A stretch of 64,000 nucleotides of DNA from Halomonas sp. UBA3074 (GCF_002366715.1 NZ_DFBS01000020.1:13492-77491), one strand, 5' to 3'. Positions 54,918 to 63,647 are shown, numbered from the stretch's first letter. Notes: generated by a model from the letters alone, not told the origin. Made by a program: numbers and translations.

Positions 54918-55481
54918 ATGTTGAGAAAAACTCTTGCCGTTTCATTCATGTGCGCATCTTTTATGGCCTTTGGTGGGCAACTTAATGATGAAGAGAGGGC
55001 AGTAGTTGCAAGCGATCCGAGGAATACGAGTGTAGATTTTGATTTGTTTAAAGCTGACAAAAATTTGCGTTACTGCGTTAATAATCTATCAAACGAAGCC
55101 AGCGCAATGGATGTGTTTCGAGTTTTTCTGAATACAGCTGCCCTTCTCAAGGATATGGAGTTTGAGAAGGTAGAACTCTGCTTTCGGGAGGAAACCAAAT
55201 TTTTATTGAGCGGTGACGAATTTAAGGTCATTGGGAATGAGTTTGGCGAGCAGAATCCGATGTATACGATTCGAACCTTCCCAGAGAAACTTTCACTAGT
55301 TGATGGGCAGGATGCATATGAGACCCACAATGGCGGGGTATTATACCTCATGCAAGTTCAAATGGCCGATTTCCAAAATATGAACGAAAAGTGGTTTATG
55401 AACGAACTGGTTGCTGAAATGGAAGCGGAGAAAGATGCTAATCGACCAAAAGAATTTGCCCCTGACGAGGAAGTATTTTAA
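54918..55481 (+). CDS. second exported protein of unknown function
   Basis: The 187-residue protein has a signal peptide (RKTLAVSFMCASFMAFGG). The mature part has two Cys (RYCVNNLSNE and VELCFREETKF), probably a disulfide, and an acidic end. The family is unknown. It has the same AT-rich composition as the gene 19 bases upstream, and the pair is probably one transcript. AAAGGACG precedes the ATG. Confidence 0.72.
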   Translation: MLRKTLAVSFMCASFMAFGGQLNDEERAVVASDPRNTSVDFDLFKADKNLRYCVNNLSNEASAMDVFRVFLNTAALLKDMEFEKVELCFREETKFLLSGDEFKVIGNEFGEQNPMYTIRTFPEKLSLVDGQDAYETHNGGVLYLMQVQMADFQNMNEKWFMNELVAEMEAEKDANRPKEFAPDEEVF

Positions 55482-55745
55482 AAAGTTTGATAATCCCGCT
55501 GGAATTTACGCAGGATCAAGTGCGTACTTTCTCAGCCATGTCTTTGATCTACACTACAATGGCAATGGCACCTAGTTCGATGTTGGTGAAAAGGATTGAA
55601 CAGAACCGTTTCCGTTAAAGATGCTGCGACATTACCGCTGGGGCTGATGCTTTTCCATCCCAAACAGCGCAATCAACAATACACTGAACAGCACAGCGTC
55701 GGCTTTAGTGGCTGGGGCCCAGGACTACTAGCCGGAGCGCTGTAA
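55482..55745 (+). pseudogene. probable broken gene, possibly DUF2846-like
   Basis: Directly after the previous stop the frame reads FDNPAGIYAGSSAYFLSHVF and on to a TAG near 55574. The same frame continues FDVGEKD to a TGA, and a shifted frame reads NRTVSVKDAATLPLGLMLFH and ends SVGFSGWGPGLLAGAL at the TAA at 55743-55745. Protein-like sequence across a stop and a frameshift indicates decay. The NPAGIY start resembles DUF2846 lipoproteins, but this is a weak resemblance. Confidence 0.4.
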
Positions 55746-56253
55746 TCATTCGGTGTTCTTCGTTGATTCGAATAGAGCAATAATCGGCGAGGCTGTGTTT
55801 GATAGTTTCTGGTTTGTCGGTCCCTTCAAACGGTTCTCGCGTGGTCTCTTTGATGAGCCTGTTGACCCGGTTAAGACCCTTCTTGTCATTTTTCTGCCAT
55901 TACAGAGTGTCTTCTCAGGCGTTGTCGGAAAAAAAGAAGCTCCATTCAACTTTTCCTAGCTACCACCTTGTTCCAGTTCGGCAACACTCCAATGCTCGCC
56001 ATACTGATGAACCGTTTTCAGCACTGCATCGATGCCCAAAGCGCCTCTACCTTCCCGGTAGAGGCGCTTTTTTTACAAACTATAAACTTACCTGTCGTAA
56101 CCGAATCCTCCTTGTTGTCGAACAGTGTTTTGCCTATGGTTATACGTGTGAATCAAACGACTATCACATTGCGTGAATCACGGCAGGATTGCCTTTCAAT
56201 ACCATGACGATTCCTAGAATCGTTCACAGCAAGTCGTCACAAGGAGAATACAC
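55746..56253. other. gap with terminator and inverted repeat
   Basis: This 508-base stretch has no gene I can support. A short frame (55753-55959, 68 codons, GTG start) is open but has no recognisable features. It also contains the terminator at 56038-56074 and a 7-bp inverted repeat ACGATTC-CTA-GAATCGT at 56207-56223, which may be an operator for the beta-barrel gene. Confidence 0.4.
56038..56074 (+). terminator. intrinsic terminator
   Basis: A perfect 14-bp stem (56038-56051 and 56057-56070) with loop TTCCC is followed by a T-run to 56074. No intact gene ends just upstream, so it may be a relic of a lost gene. Confidence 0.9.
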
Positions 56254-56859
56254 GTGAAACTCAGAACCCTACTTACCGCCTCGTTTACCTCTACCGCTTT
56301 GCTCGCCGCGGCACCGTCGGCATTCGCCGCACCCAATGCTGATGGCCTCTATCTGGGCATCGGTACCGGTTTCAGTTCGCTGGAGAACGACGATGACGAA
56401 GTCGGCGATTTCATCTCCGATGGCGCCGAAGACTTTGATCTGGATGATGAAGAAGACAACGGCTTCAAAGGTTTCGTCGGCTACGAATTCAATCCTTACT
56501 TCGCTACCGAAATTTTCTATGCCGATCTTGGTCGTACGCGCCTGAGGGGTAACAGTGACGCCAATACCGATTTGGAATCCGACGCCTACGGGGCGAGTCT
56601 GGTCGGTCAATTGCCCATCACCCCCTGGTTTACCGCCTTCGCCAAGGCCGGTGTGGCCAAGTGGCAAACCGACGTCGATGGTAACCTTGGCGGTGCTAGC
56701 GTTGATCTTGAAGATCAGGACGGCACCGATCCGGTCTACGGTGTCGGCGCGCAGTTCAACTTCGACCCCTTCCTGGTCCGTGCCGAATACGAGCGCTACG
56801 ACTTCGACAGCGACTATAAAATCGACTCCTTTACCGCATCAGCCGGTTTCCGTTTCTAA
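56254..56859 (+). CDS. outer membrane beta-barrel protein, OmpA-like/porin family
   Basis: The 201-residue protein starts at a GTG after AAGGAG and has a signal peptide ending near AFAAP. The mature part is an eight-strand barrel: GLYLGIGTGFSSLEN, GFVGYEFNPYFATEIFYADL, and a last strand DSFTASAGFRF with terminal Phe. An acidic loop (EDFDLDDEEDNG) lies between strands 1 and 2. There is no peptidoglycan-binding domain. The function is structural or protective but unknown. Confidence 0.87.
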   Translation: MKLRTLLTASFTSTALLAAAPSAFAAPNADGLYLGIGTGFSSLENDDDEVGDFISDGAEDFDLDDEEDNGFKGFVGYEFNPYFATEIFYADLGRTRLRGNSDANTDLESDAYGASLVGQLPITPWFTAFAKAGVAKWQTDVDGNLGGASVDLEDQDGTDPVYGVGAQFNFDPFLVRAEYERYDFDSDYKIDSFTASAGFRF

Positions 56860-56887
56860 TCGTCAATTTGTTTTGCCATGTACGATA

Positions 56888-56915
56888 GCAGCGCCGGGGC
56901 GAGCCCCGGCGCTGC
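56888..56915 (+). terminator. intrinsic terminator
   Basis: A 13-bp GC-rich stem (56888-56900 and 56903-56915) follows the beta-barrel gene, with CGTTTTC after it. Confidence 0.85.
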
Positions 56916-56929
56916 CGTTTTCATGAAGT

Positions 56930-57161
56930 TTGTTTTGCTGATTACCATCTTGCTCAAGCTCGATAACGGATTCCAGCCAACGGCGGGCATTCTTAGGTGC
57001 GCGCAGAAGATAGGCTGCAGCGCCTCATAGTCTTCGAGAGAGATCATTGCCACGGACGATGCCTTGTTGCGGGTGATGATCATGGGTGAATGGTTTTAAC
57101 AGACCTGCTCCATGGTTTTTGCTAGATTGGTTCTAGCTGTCTTGTAGCTGATGGCATCCAT
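56930..57161 (-). pseudogene. YefM/Phd-type antitoxin pseudogene
   Basis: From an ATG at 57161 with AGGAG upstream the frame reads DAISYKTARTNLAKTMEQVC and then a TAA. The same frame continues NHSPMIITRNKASSVAMISL with EDYEAL, the core of YefM antitoxins. A shifted frame then gives LLRAPKNARRWLESVIELEQ, the normal C-terminus. So there is one nonsense change and a deletion of about seven bases. No yoeB toxin gene follows; the beta-barrel terminator occupies that position. The 5' end and promoter look intact. Confidence 0.8.
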
Positions 57162-57328
57162 AAGGTCGCTCCTATACGGGACCTTGTAAATGTACGGAAT
57201 ATTGCAAGCTGAAAGGTTTGGCAATCGACTGTGCAGCGTTCGGCTTTTCACCGCTTAAAACCAGCGGTTGAGCCGGTGATGCCCACGAATCGTATTTTTG
57301 CTGATGTCGAGCCGTTAATGGCTCTTCC

Positions 57329-58150
57329 TCACACCATCATCAAAGACTGCTTCCGCGTTGGCGGGCGATAGGCGGCATCCATCTGTGCCAAATCCTCGTC
57401 ATCGAGCCTGACCTTATCCGCATCAGCGTTCTGTTTGAGGTGATCCAAATTCACAGCTTTAGGAATCGCGATCACGCCGGGGTGGCGCAGAGCCCAGGCA
57501 AGGGCGACTTGCGCGGGAGTGGCGCTGTGTTTGTCGGCGATGCGTTGCAGGGCGGCGTCATGCAGTAGCGCGCCGCCTTGCCCAATCGGGCAATAGGCCA
57601 TGAGCGGCATGTGGTGTTGTGCTTGCCAGGGTAGCAGGTCGTACTCGATGCCCCGGGCGTCGGGGTTGTAGAGCACCTGATTAGTGGCGCAAGCGGGCGC
57701 GTCGAGCTCTGCTAAGTCGTCAATGTCGAAGTTCGAAACGCCCCAGCGCAGGATCTTGCCCTGCTCACGCAGCCGCTCAAACGCTTCTACGGTTTCGCTC
57801 AGCGGGTACTGGCCGCGCCAGTGCAGCAGGTAGAGATCGATCGTATCGGTGCCCAATCGGCGCAAGCTGCGCTCGCAGGCGGCTTGAACCCCCTTGGTGC
57901 TGGCGTTGTGGGGGTAGACCTTGCTGACCAGGTACACCTTATCGCGTCGGCCACGGATCGCTTCGCCAACGACTTCTTCAGAACCGCCCTCGGCATACAT
58001 CTCGGCGGTATCGATCAGCGTCATGCCCAAGTCCAGGCCTGCACGCAGCGCCCTGACCTCCGCCTGCCGCTGACTGGCATCCTCGCCCATGTGCCAAGTG
58101 CCCTGGCCGATACGCGGTACGCGTTCACCGCCTAGCTCAATCGTCTGCAT
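57329..58150 (-). CDS. aldo/keto reductase
   Basis: The 273-residue NADPH-dependent reductase has the AKR signatures: LDLGMTLIDTAEMYAEGGSE with the catalytic Asp and Tyr, LVSKVYPHN with the catalytic Lys, and DLYLLHWRGQYPLSET with the His. The C-terminal segment VIAIPKAVNLDHLKQNADA binds NADPH. It reduces aldehydes or ketones of unknown identity. AGGAG precedes the ATG. A tspO gene ends the same DNA stretch upstream on the same strand. Confidence 0.92.
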   Translation of the reverse strand: MQTIELGGERVPRIGQGTWHMGEDASQRQAEVRALRAGLDLGMTLIDTAEMYAEGGSEEVVGEAIRGRRDKVYLVSKVYPHNASTKGVQAACERSLRRLGTDTIDLYLLHWRGQYPLSETVEAFERLREQGKILRWGVSNFDIDDLAELDAPACATNQVLYNPDARGIEYDLLPWQAQHHMPLMAYCPIGQGGALLHDAALQRIADKHSATPAQVALAWALRHPGVIAIPKAVNLDHLKQNADADKVRLDDEDLAQMDAAYRPPTRKQSLMMV

Positions 58151-58181
58151 GTCTTACTCTCCTGCTGTGATGTTTTTTAAC

Positions 58182-58670
58182 TCAGCCCAGAATCTGTGGA
58201 TTGAGCCGCCAAGTGCTCCAGGTGAGGGCGCAGGCCAGACTCACCCAGGCGAGGTAAGGCAGCAGCAGTACACCGGCCAGCGGTTTGAGGCGCCAAAACA
58301 TCACCAACGTGATGGCGATCAATACCCACAACACTACCACACCAATAAATGCGATTGCCCCCAGCTGCCAGACGAAATAGAGCCAGCTCCATAAGGGATT
58401 GAGCGCCAGTTGCACCATAAACAACAATAGTGCCGATCGGGCACCCGGTTCGCGCCAAGCAAGCCAGGCGGCTATACCCATCAAGCCGTACAGCGTTGTC
58501 CACATCGGCCCAAACAGCCAGGCGGGCGGTGCCCAGGCGGGCTGCTGGAGTGCTTCGTAGAAGGCGGCCGCATTGACAGAGGCGATAGCACCGATGGCCG
58601 CGGCCAGATAAACCAGTACCAGCCAGCCGATGAGACCTTTGATCTGCTGATTGCGGGAGCGTGTACGCAT
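58182..58670 (-). CDS. tspO: TspO/MBR family protein
   Basis: The 162-residue membrane protein has five helices and the signature YEALQQPAWAPPAWLFGPMW with TTLYGLMGIAAWLAWR. TspO proteins bind porphyrins and affect stress responses; some degrade protoporphyrin in light. AAGGAA lies upstream of the ATG. It is followed after 31 bases by the aldo/keto reductase gene, possibly co-transcribed. Confidence 0.93.
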   Translation of the reverse strand: MRTRSRNQQIKGLIGWLVLVYLAAAIGAIASVNAAAFYEALQQPAWAPPAWLFGPMWTTLYGLMGIAAWLAWREPGARSALLLFMVQLALNPLWSWLYFVWQLGAIAFIGVVVLWVLIAITLVMFWRLKPLAGVLLLPYLAWVSLACALTWSTWRLNPQILG

Positions 58671-58960
58671 GCAGGTTCCTTACCTAGGTTTGCAAAAATC
58701 GCTTCAAGGTTAGTGCAGAGTGGTGAATTCGGCTATAAGGGGGGCTTGCGGGCGAGGATATCGGCGTAACGACAGTGCCAACAGGGTGGAAGAGGCGAAT
58801 GGCTCTTTCTGGGGCGGTTACGCAGTAGACGCCCAAGATCCTGATCAACCTCTATGGAAAGTGTTTGGGATGCCTGGCGTTGGTTGATTTGAGGGCACTC
58901 CTTTGCCGCTTTCAGATTCCTTTCTGTTTGTATTACTACCTTCCAGTATGACGAGCTATG
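58671..58960. other. gap without supported features
   Basis: About 290 bases between tspO and the small symporter subunit gene. I see no gene, repeat or RNA; it should hold the tspO promoter. Confidence 0.4.
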
Positions 58961-59092
58961 TCACACCAGCTCACGCTTATCACGTCGAGCAATGCGAATG
59001 TCTTTGACGGTGGCGATGCCGATGATCGCGAATATAGCGAGTGATATTAATGGCCAGATCAGTACATATAATGCCAAGATAAAAGTTTGCAT
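58961..59092 (-). CDS. small membrane subunit of the sodium:solute symporter
   Basis: This 43-residue reading frame starts at an ATG with AGGAAAG eight bases upstream and ends in TGA. It encodes one hydrophobic helix (LYVLIWPLISLAIFAIIGI) followed by a charged tail (KDIRIARRDKREL). It lies 74 bases after the symporter gene on the same strand. Small single-helix partners called putative transporter small subunit accompany such symporters in halomonads, so a role in assembly or activity is likely. Too short for usual length limits. Confidence 0.75.
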   Translation of the reverse strand: MQTFILALYVLIWPLISLAIFAIIGIATVKDIRIARRDKRELV

Positions 59093-59166
59093 GGGCTTTC
59101 CTGTTGTCTGGCTGGTGCGCTTGGCGCACCAGCGAATGAAGTGATGAATCTAGCGTGGCGCTGGTC

Positions 59167-60819
59167 TCAGCCTTGAGTCGCAGACTTGGCCGGGTCGTAG
59201 TTGATGACTCGCTGATCGATTTGCGAGAAGTCGAACTTGCTGGAGCTCATCAGGCTGACGCCGATGCAGACAATGGTGCTGACGCCATAGGCCATTAAGG
59301 AGGCCATTAGTACCGTGTAGTCTTGCAGGAAGCCGACAAAGAAGTAGGCCAGTACGAGAGCGCTGAGGGCACCAACGATTAAGCCGACCCGGCGTCCGCA
59401 GAACCCGAAGGGCATCAAGCCAAGCACCACACCACCGCCGACGGCGGCGAGTATTTCAAACAGCCCTGCAATCACACCGACCATAGGCAGCAACTCAAAG
59501 CGTGCGACGCAGAACATCACCAGGCCCGCGATCACCGCAGAGGTGAAGGCCTTGTTGGTCACGCGATCCCAGAAGCAGCTGGCGATGACCGGGAACACAA
59601 TCGCGCCCCAAAGAGCGCCAACAAAGACCAGCATGATCAGAATATCCATCGAGAAGCTGGCGAGAATCACCCCAATCAGCGTCGCGACGACCATGGTGAG
59701 CCTGCCGATGAAGAGCATTTTGGTGGGGTCGGGTTTGTTCTTCGCGATATTCTTACCGTACACATCCGCCATCACAATCGCGGACATAGCGGAAAGATCC
59801 GAGTCAGCGGTAGAGGAGAGCGAACCGATCACCAGAATAAAGAACAGCCCGATAAACACCGGTGAGAGATACATTGATACCATCTGCGGAATCAGGTTAT
59901 TCATGTCGCCATCAATCGGCTCCATGCCGGTCATCAGCGCCATCAAGCCAATCATGCCCAGGCCGATCACAATCGCACCATAACCAATGGTCGCAGTGAT
60001 AAAGGTCGGCTTGATGTGGTCTTCACGCACGGCGAATAGCCGCTGGGAAATGGTCTGGTTACCAATAGCGTAGGCCAGCACCGCCACAAAGAAGGGCGCG
60101 CCTTGGTTGAGGATAGCGTCCATCGAGAACAGATTCGCTTGCTCTGGCGTGAGTAGACTCATGCCATCTGACAGTGTTTCTGGGCCACCGAGGGCGAACA
60201 TCACCGCTGGAATAATCAGAATGGCAACGGCCATCATCGCCATTAGCTGGGCAAAATCCGTCAGCACCGAGGCGCGGAAGCCCGACCAGAGCGTGTAGCC
60301 GAGTACCCCGACCCCAGCGATGACGACACCGGCCTGAAAGGAAAGTGGCGAGAGTACCGAGACCAGCGCACCGGAAGCGGTGAAGTTAACCATGAGGCTA
60401 ATGATGCTGCCTAGGATGTTGGAGGAGGCGAGAATCAACTGGCTGGAAGAGCCATGGCGAGCATGGATAAGCTCACCCAAGGTATGCGCGTTGGGCGCCA
60501 GTTTGCGAAAGCGGCGGCCAAAAGGGTAGATGAACAGAATCATCAACGCGCCCCACAGCCCGTAGTGCAAAGGGCCGGAAATGCCGTAGGTATAACCAGA
60601 GGTGGCGGCCCCGTAGAACGAGGCGGCCCAGATCCATGTGGCGGTCATGCTGGCAGCGCCAAGGCCAAAGCCGATCTGGTGATTGGACACCATGAAGGCG
60701 TCAGTATTTTCCTTTTTCTTTTTGATCAGCAAGGTCAGCAGGTAAGTGCCGCCGTAAAAAAACGCCAACAAGGCGAGTACAGTCACGGTCGAGAATTGAT
60801 AGAAATTTTCTTCGTTCAT
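59167..60819 (-). CDS. sodium:solute symporter family protein
   Basis: The 550-residue membrane protein has 13-14 helices of the SSS (LeuT-like) fold. Conserved segments are SNHQIGFGLGAASMTATWIW, AANTHTLGELI-like (PNAHTLGELIHARHG) and VLGYTLWSGFRASVLTD. The Ser/Thr pair for sodium is in SLSSTADSDLSAMSAI. It resembles the DUR3/urea-like subgroup, but the substrate cannot be fixed. The gene is followed by a small membrane partner, suggesting a two-part transporter. Confidence 0.9.
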   Translation of the reverse strand: MNEENFYQFSTVTVLALLAFFYGGTYLLTLLIKKKKENTDAFMVSNHQIGFGLGAASMTATWIWAASFYGAATSGYTYGISGPLHYGLWGALMILFIYPFGRRFRKLAPNAHTLGELIHARHGSSSQLILASSNILGSIISLMVNFTASGALVSVLSPLSFQAGVVIAGVGVLGYTLWSGFRASVLTDFAQLMAMMAVAILIIPAVMFALGGPETLSDGMSLLTPEQANLFSMDAILNQGAPFFVAVLAYAIGNQTISQRLFAVREDHIKPTFITATIGYGAIVIGLGMIGLMALMTGMEPIDGDMNNLIPQMVSMYLSPVFIGLFFILVIGSLSSTADSDLSAMSAIVMADVYGKNIAKNKPDPTKMLFIGRLTMVVATLIGVILASFSMDILIMLVFVGALWGAIVFPVIASCFWDRVTNKAFTSAVIAGLVMFCVARFELLPMVGVIAGLFEILAAVGGGVVLGLMPFGFCGRRVGLIVGALSALVLAYFFVGFLQDYTVLMASLMAYGVSTIVCIGVSLMSSSKFDFSQIDQRVINYDPAKSATQG

Positions 60820-61156
60820 TGAATACCCATAGGCTTTGCAGCCCTAGCATCCTAAATAGCAACCACAGTTCCCTTAACGGAGTGGCCGCGATAGGAAGTA
60901 AGCAAAAAACAGAACATCTTTCTAGGTATGTCTGTAGCGAGATGAGATTGCGGTTGGCAGCCTGGTCGTGCAAGTTCAGGCGTTGGAAGCGCCTTAATAG
61001 GAAGGCCGGAGTAAACGCCCACAGAGGTTCGTAACAGTGAACTGCAACAAAGCGCTGAGAGGATCGAACCGGATGGCTACCCTACTCCCTAACGCTTGAA
61101 CAGTACAGGTAGATGGGCTAATGAGTAGGGGGAGTAGGGCGCTAGCAGAGGAGGGG
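60820..61156. other. symporter promoter region and mntP 3' region
   Basis: The 337 bases upstream of the symporter start and downstream of the mntP stop have no supported gene. A 10-bp inverted repeat is listed separately. A GGTTCGATCC segment on the minus strand looks like a tRNA T-loop, but no tRNA folds around it. Confidence 0.4.
61080..61139. repeat. 10-bp inverted repeat after mntP
   Basis: CCCTACTCCC (61080-61089) is the exact reverse complement of GGGAGTAGGG (61130-61139). The repeat lies 18 bases after the mntP stop on the minus strand and may protect the 3' end of its mRNA. No U-run follows. Confidence 0.5.
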
Positions 61157-61720
61157 TTATCCAAAAAACGCGGTGTGTTCTGCCAATACCGCTAAGCCAA
61201 TACCGATCAATACGATACCGCCAATCAGCTCCGCCCAGTGGCCAACAAACTTGCCGAGTTTGTGGCCCAGGAAGGTACCTAAGGACGCCATCAGGGTGGT
61301 CGCAAGGCCAATCGCCAAGCTGGTGGCGATAATGTTGGCATCGATAAAGGCAAGGCTGGCGCCCACGGCCATGGCATCGATACTGGTCGCGGTGGCGGTC
61401 AGCACTAATAGCCATAGGGTTTGTTTGCGCTGTTCAATGGCGGCGTCTTTTTTGAGCCCGGCATACATCATGTGCAGGCCAATGATCGAGAGCAGCGTAA
61501 AGGCCACCCAGTGATCCCAGGCCTGCACGTACTGTTGCGAGGCTTTGCCCGCTACCCAGCCGAGTACCGGGGTAATGGCTTCGATTACCCCAAACACCAA
61601 GCCGATTCCGATGGCATGTCGAAAGCGCGGTTTTTTCAGCTCGGCCCCTTTGCTCAGAGAAGCCGCAAAGGCATCCGCTGACATGGAAACGGCCAGGAAT
61701 AGCAGGGTGATAGGCGACAT
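61157..61720 (-). CDS. mntP: manganese efflux pump MntP
   Basis: The 187-residue protein has six membrane helices in two repeats, with the acidic residues of the family in LAVSMSADAFAASLSKGAEL and ATSIDAMAVGASLAFID. The length matches E. coli MntP (188). It exports Mn2+ to avoid toxicity. No yybP-ykoY manganese riboswitch was found in the leader. A 16-bp tandem repeat lies directly upstream. Confidence 0.94.
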   Translation of the reverse strand: MSPITLLFLAVSMSADAFAASLSKGAELKKPRFRHAIGIGLVFGVIEAITPVLGWVAGKASQQYVQAWDHWVAFTLLSIIGLHMMYAGLKKDAAIEQRKQTLWLLVLTATATSIDAMAVGASLAFIDANIIATSLAIGLATTLMASLGTFLGHKLGKFVGHWAELIGGIVLIGIGLAVLAEHTAFFG

Positions 61721-62303
61721 AAAAGATGCACTCGCTCGCTGAAAATGTACCGTGCGGAAAAAGTACCGTGCGGAACCCGTCAGTGTGGAAGCAAAAACCG
61801 TATTTGCGTTTAATCATGGGGTATTGAATAGCGCTGAATCCTATTCAGTTTTTAATCAATAAACAAGGCAGTGCTATAAAAATAAAGTTTGTAATAGCGA
61901 ACTAACATAGCCATGGCTAACAATGTGTGTGCTTGCTGATTTTGTTGCCTTTTTTAATCTTGTGTCTGCTCTGGTTAATAGTGGATTTTTTCTTAGTCTT
62001 TAAGATTGTGTTAATTATTTCGTAGTTTTTAAATCATGATTTAGATGTTTGAATGGTTGATAACGTTAAGCGTTATTAATTAGTTCACGTTGTTCAAATG
62101 CTGGGTCGTCTTCGCCGGGCAGACAAAATCATGCTTCAACAGTGGGGGCTCATGTTAAAGTGTGTGTGCACTGAGTTTTCGCCCGTATCGCTAGCATGTT
62201 AGGCATGGTTGAAACAGTGTCTACATAGAGGAAAGCCGCATAAAACGGGCGTTTTCCTTGCCCCTTCCTATAATTAATAGTAGCTAAACAAGTAGGGTTT
62301 GAT
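61721..62303. other. AT-rich divergent region before mntP and the GGDEF gene
   Basis: The 583-base gap is AT-rich (especially 61840-62100). It has the 16-bp tandem repeat near mntP and the palindrome ATAACG-TTAAG-CGTTAT at 62060-62076. No gene is supported. Confidence 0.5.
61747..61776. repeat. 16-bp tandem repeat in the mntP leader
   Basis: GTACCGTGCGGAA occurs at 61747-61759 and again at 61763-61775, a period of 16 bases. The pair lies 26 bases upstream of the mntP ATG. It may be a regulator site or a slippage duplication. Confidence 0.6.
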
Positions 62304-63647
62304 ATGCGAATAGCGGCGTTTATTCGGGCTGAAATTGAGTCGATTCTTACCGATTGGGAGGCGTTTTCCAAAACGCTCTATCACGCTAAGAATATGAACA
62401 AAAGCGAACTGCGCGACCATGCCAAGGAAATGCTGTTGGAGATTGCCGATGATCTCGATTCAGAGCAGGGTGAGTCCGAGCAGGCGGCTAAATCAAAAGG
62501 CTGCGCGCCGAAGGGGCCGGAAGAGAGCTGGGCAGAAGTGCATGGTGAGGATCGGCAGAATAGCGGCTTCACCGTTATTGAAACGGTCTCTGAGTTTCGG
62601 GCGCTGCGCGCAAGCGTGGTGTCGCACTGGAGTAAAAATCACCCCACCCTGGCGGGCCAACGGCTTGAGGATCTTACCCGTTTCCATGAAGCAATAGACC
62701 AAGCGGTCGCGGAGTCACTAGAGCAGTACGCCACCGTCAAAGAGATGGAAACCCGGCTGTTTGGGGCCATTCTGCTCGCCTCCCCAGACCCCATTTATGT
62801 TCTCGATCTTCAAGGTCGGTTTATTTATGCCAATAAGGCCACCGCCGATCTCTTCGCGATGGCGCCTGAGGCCATCATCGGTAAATCGACCTTTGATCTT
62901 GGCTTCTCGTTCGCGTCTGATTTCCAGCGCCATTTGGATAAGATCATCGCTGATCAATCCACCTTTCGCGGTAAGTTCGTGCATACCTTTGCTTCAGGCC
63001 AGGGTGAGAAGTTTGAGTACCTGCTGGCCCCCGTGCTCGATGAACAGCAAGACACCGAAGCGATGGTCTGCATTTCCCGCGATATCACTGAGCAGGCCAT
63101 TGCAGAAGAAAAAGTATGGCATAACGCCCACTATGATCTTTTAACGGGGCTACCCAACCGGCGTCTTTTCCTGGATCGATTGGAGCAGGAGATCAAGCAT
63201 TCAAAGCGGCGTAGCCAGCCGCTTGCGCTCCTCTTCATGGACCTCGACGGGTTTAAAGAGGTCAACGATTCGCTCGGCCATGAAGCGGGGGATCGCATTT
63301 TGTCTAATGTGGCGGAGCGCCTTGCTGGCTGTGTGCGAGCGAACGATACGGTGGCTCGTTTAGGTGGCGATGAATTTACCGTGTTGCTCACCGGCGCCGA
63401 GCAGCGCCAAGATGTCGAGCACGTGGCGCAAGCAATAATCGATGCCCTGGCGATGCCTTTTCACATAGGGCAGCAGCGCATTCAGATTTCCGTCAGCATT
63501 GGGGTCGCGTTCTACCCGAAGGCTGCTTCCACGCCAGATTCGTTATTAGAGGCGGCGGATAAAGCGATGTATAAAGCTAAAAAAGCGGGCTCTAATCAGA
63601 TGTGTTTTCAGGACGAGGTCAACCACACGGAGGCTTCGTTGGTATAA
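62304..63647 (+). CDS. RsbRD-PAS-GGDEF diguanylate cyclase
   Basis: The 447-residue soluble protein has an N-terminal RsbRD-type helical domain (residues 1-145; FIRAEIESILTDWEAFSKTL and ETVSEFRALRASVVSHWSK). A PAS domain follows (LDLQGRFIYANKATADLFAM), then GGDEF with RLGGDEF intact (from residue 354) and an RAND I-site five residues before it. It is predicted to make cyclic di-GMP under feedback control. RsbRD domains bind heme or act in stress switches in other bacteria. The gene stands alone between AT-rich regions. Confidence 0.88.
   Translation: MRIAAFIRAEIESILTDWEAFSKTLYHAKNMNKSELRDHAKEMLLEIADDLDSEQGESEQAAKSKGCAPKGPEESWAEVHGEDRQNSGFTVIETVSEFRALRASVVSHWSKNHPTLAGQRLEDLTRFHEAIDQAVAESLEQYATVKEMETRLFGAILLASPDPIYVLDLQGRFIYANKATADLFAMAPEAIIGKSTFDLGFSFASDFQRHLDKIIADQSTFRGKFVHTFASGQGEKFEYLLAPVLDEQQDTEAMVCISRDITEQAIAEEKVWHNAHYDLLTGLPNRRLFLDRLEQEIKHSKRRSQPLALLFMDLDGFKEVNDSLGHEAGDRILSNVAERLAGCVRANDTVARLGGDEFTVLLTGAEQRQDVEHVAQAIIDALAMPFHIGQQRIQISVSIGVAFYPKAASTPDSLLEAADKAMYKAKKAGSNQMCFQDEVNHTEASLV

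Noticed and set aside
55753..55959. 68-codon open frame after the broken gene
   Set aside because: No ribosome site, recognisable domain or signal; too short and AT-rich to support as a gene.
60973..61100. tRNA-like T-loop segment GGTTCGATCC near 61063
   Set aside because: No matching T-stem, anticodon arm or acceptor stem can be drawn around it on either strand.
60973..61156. GGGAGTAG segment suggesting a yybP-ykoY manganese riboswitch near mntP
   Set aside because: It lies downstream of mntP, not in its leader, and the other conserved parts of the motif are missing.
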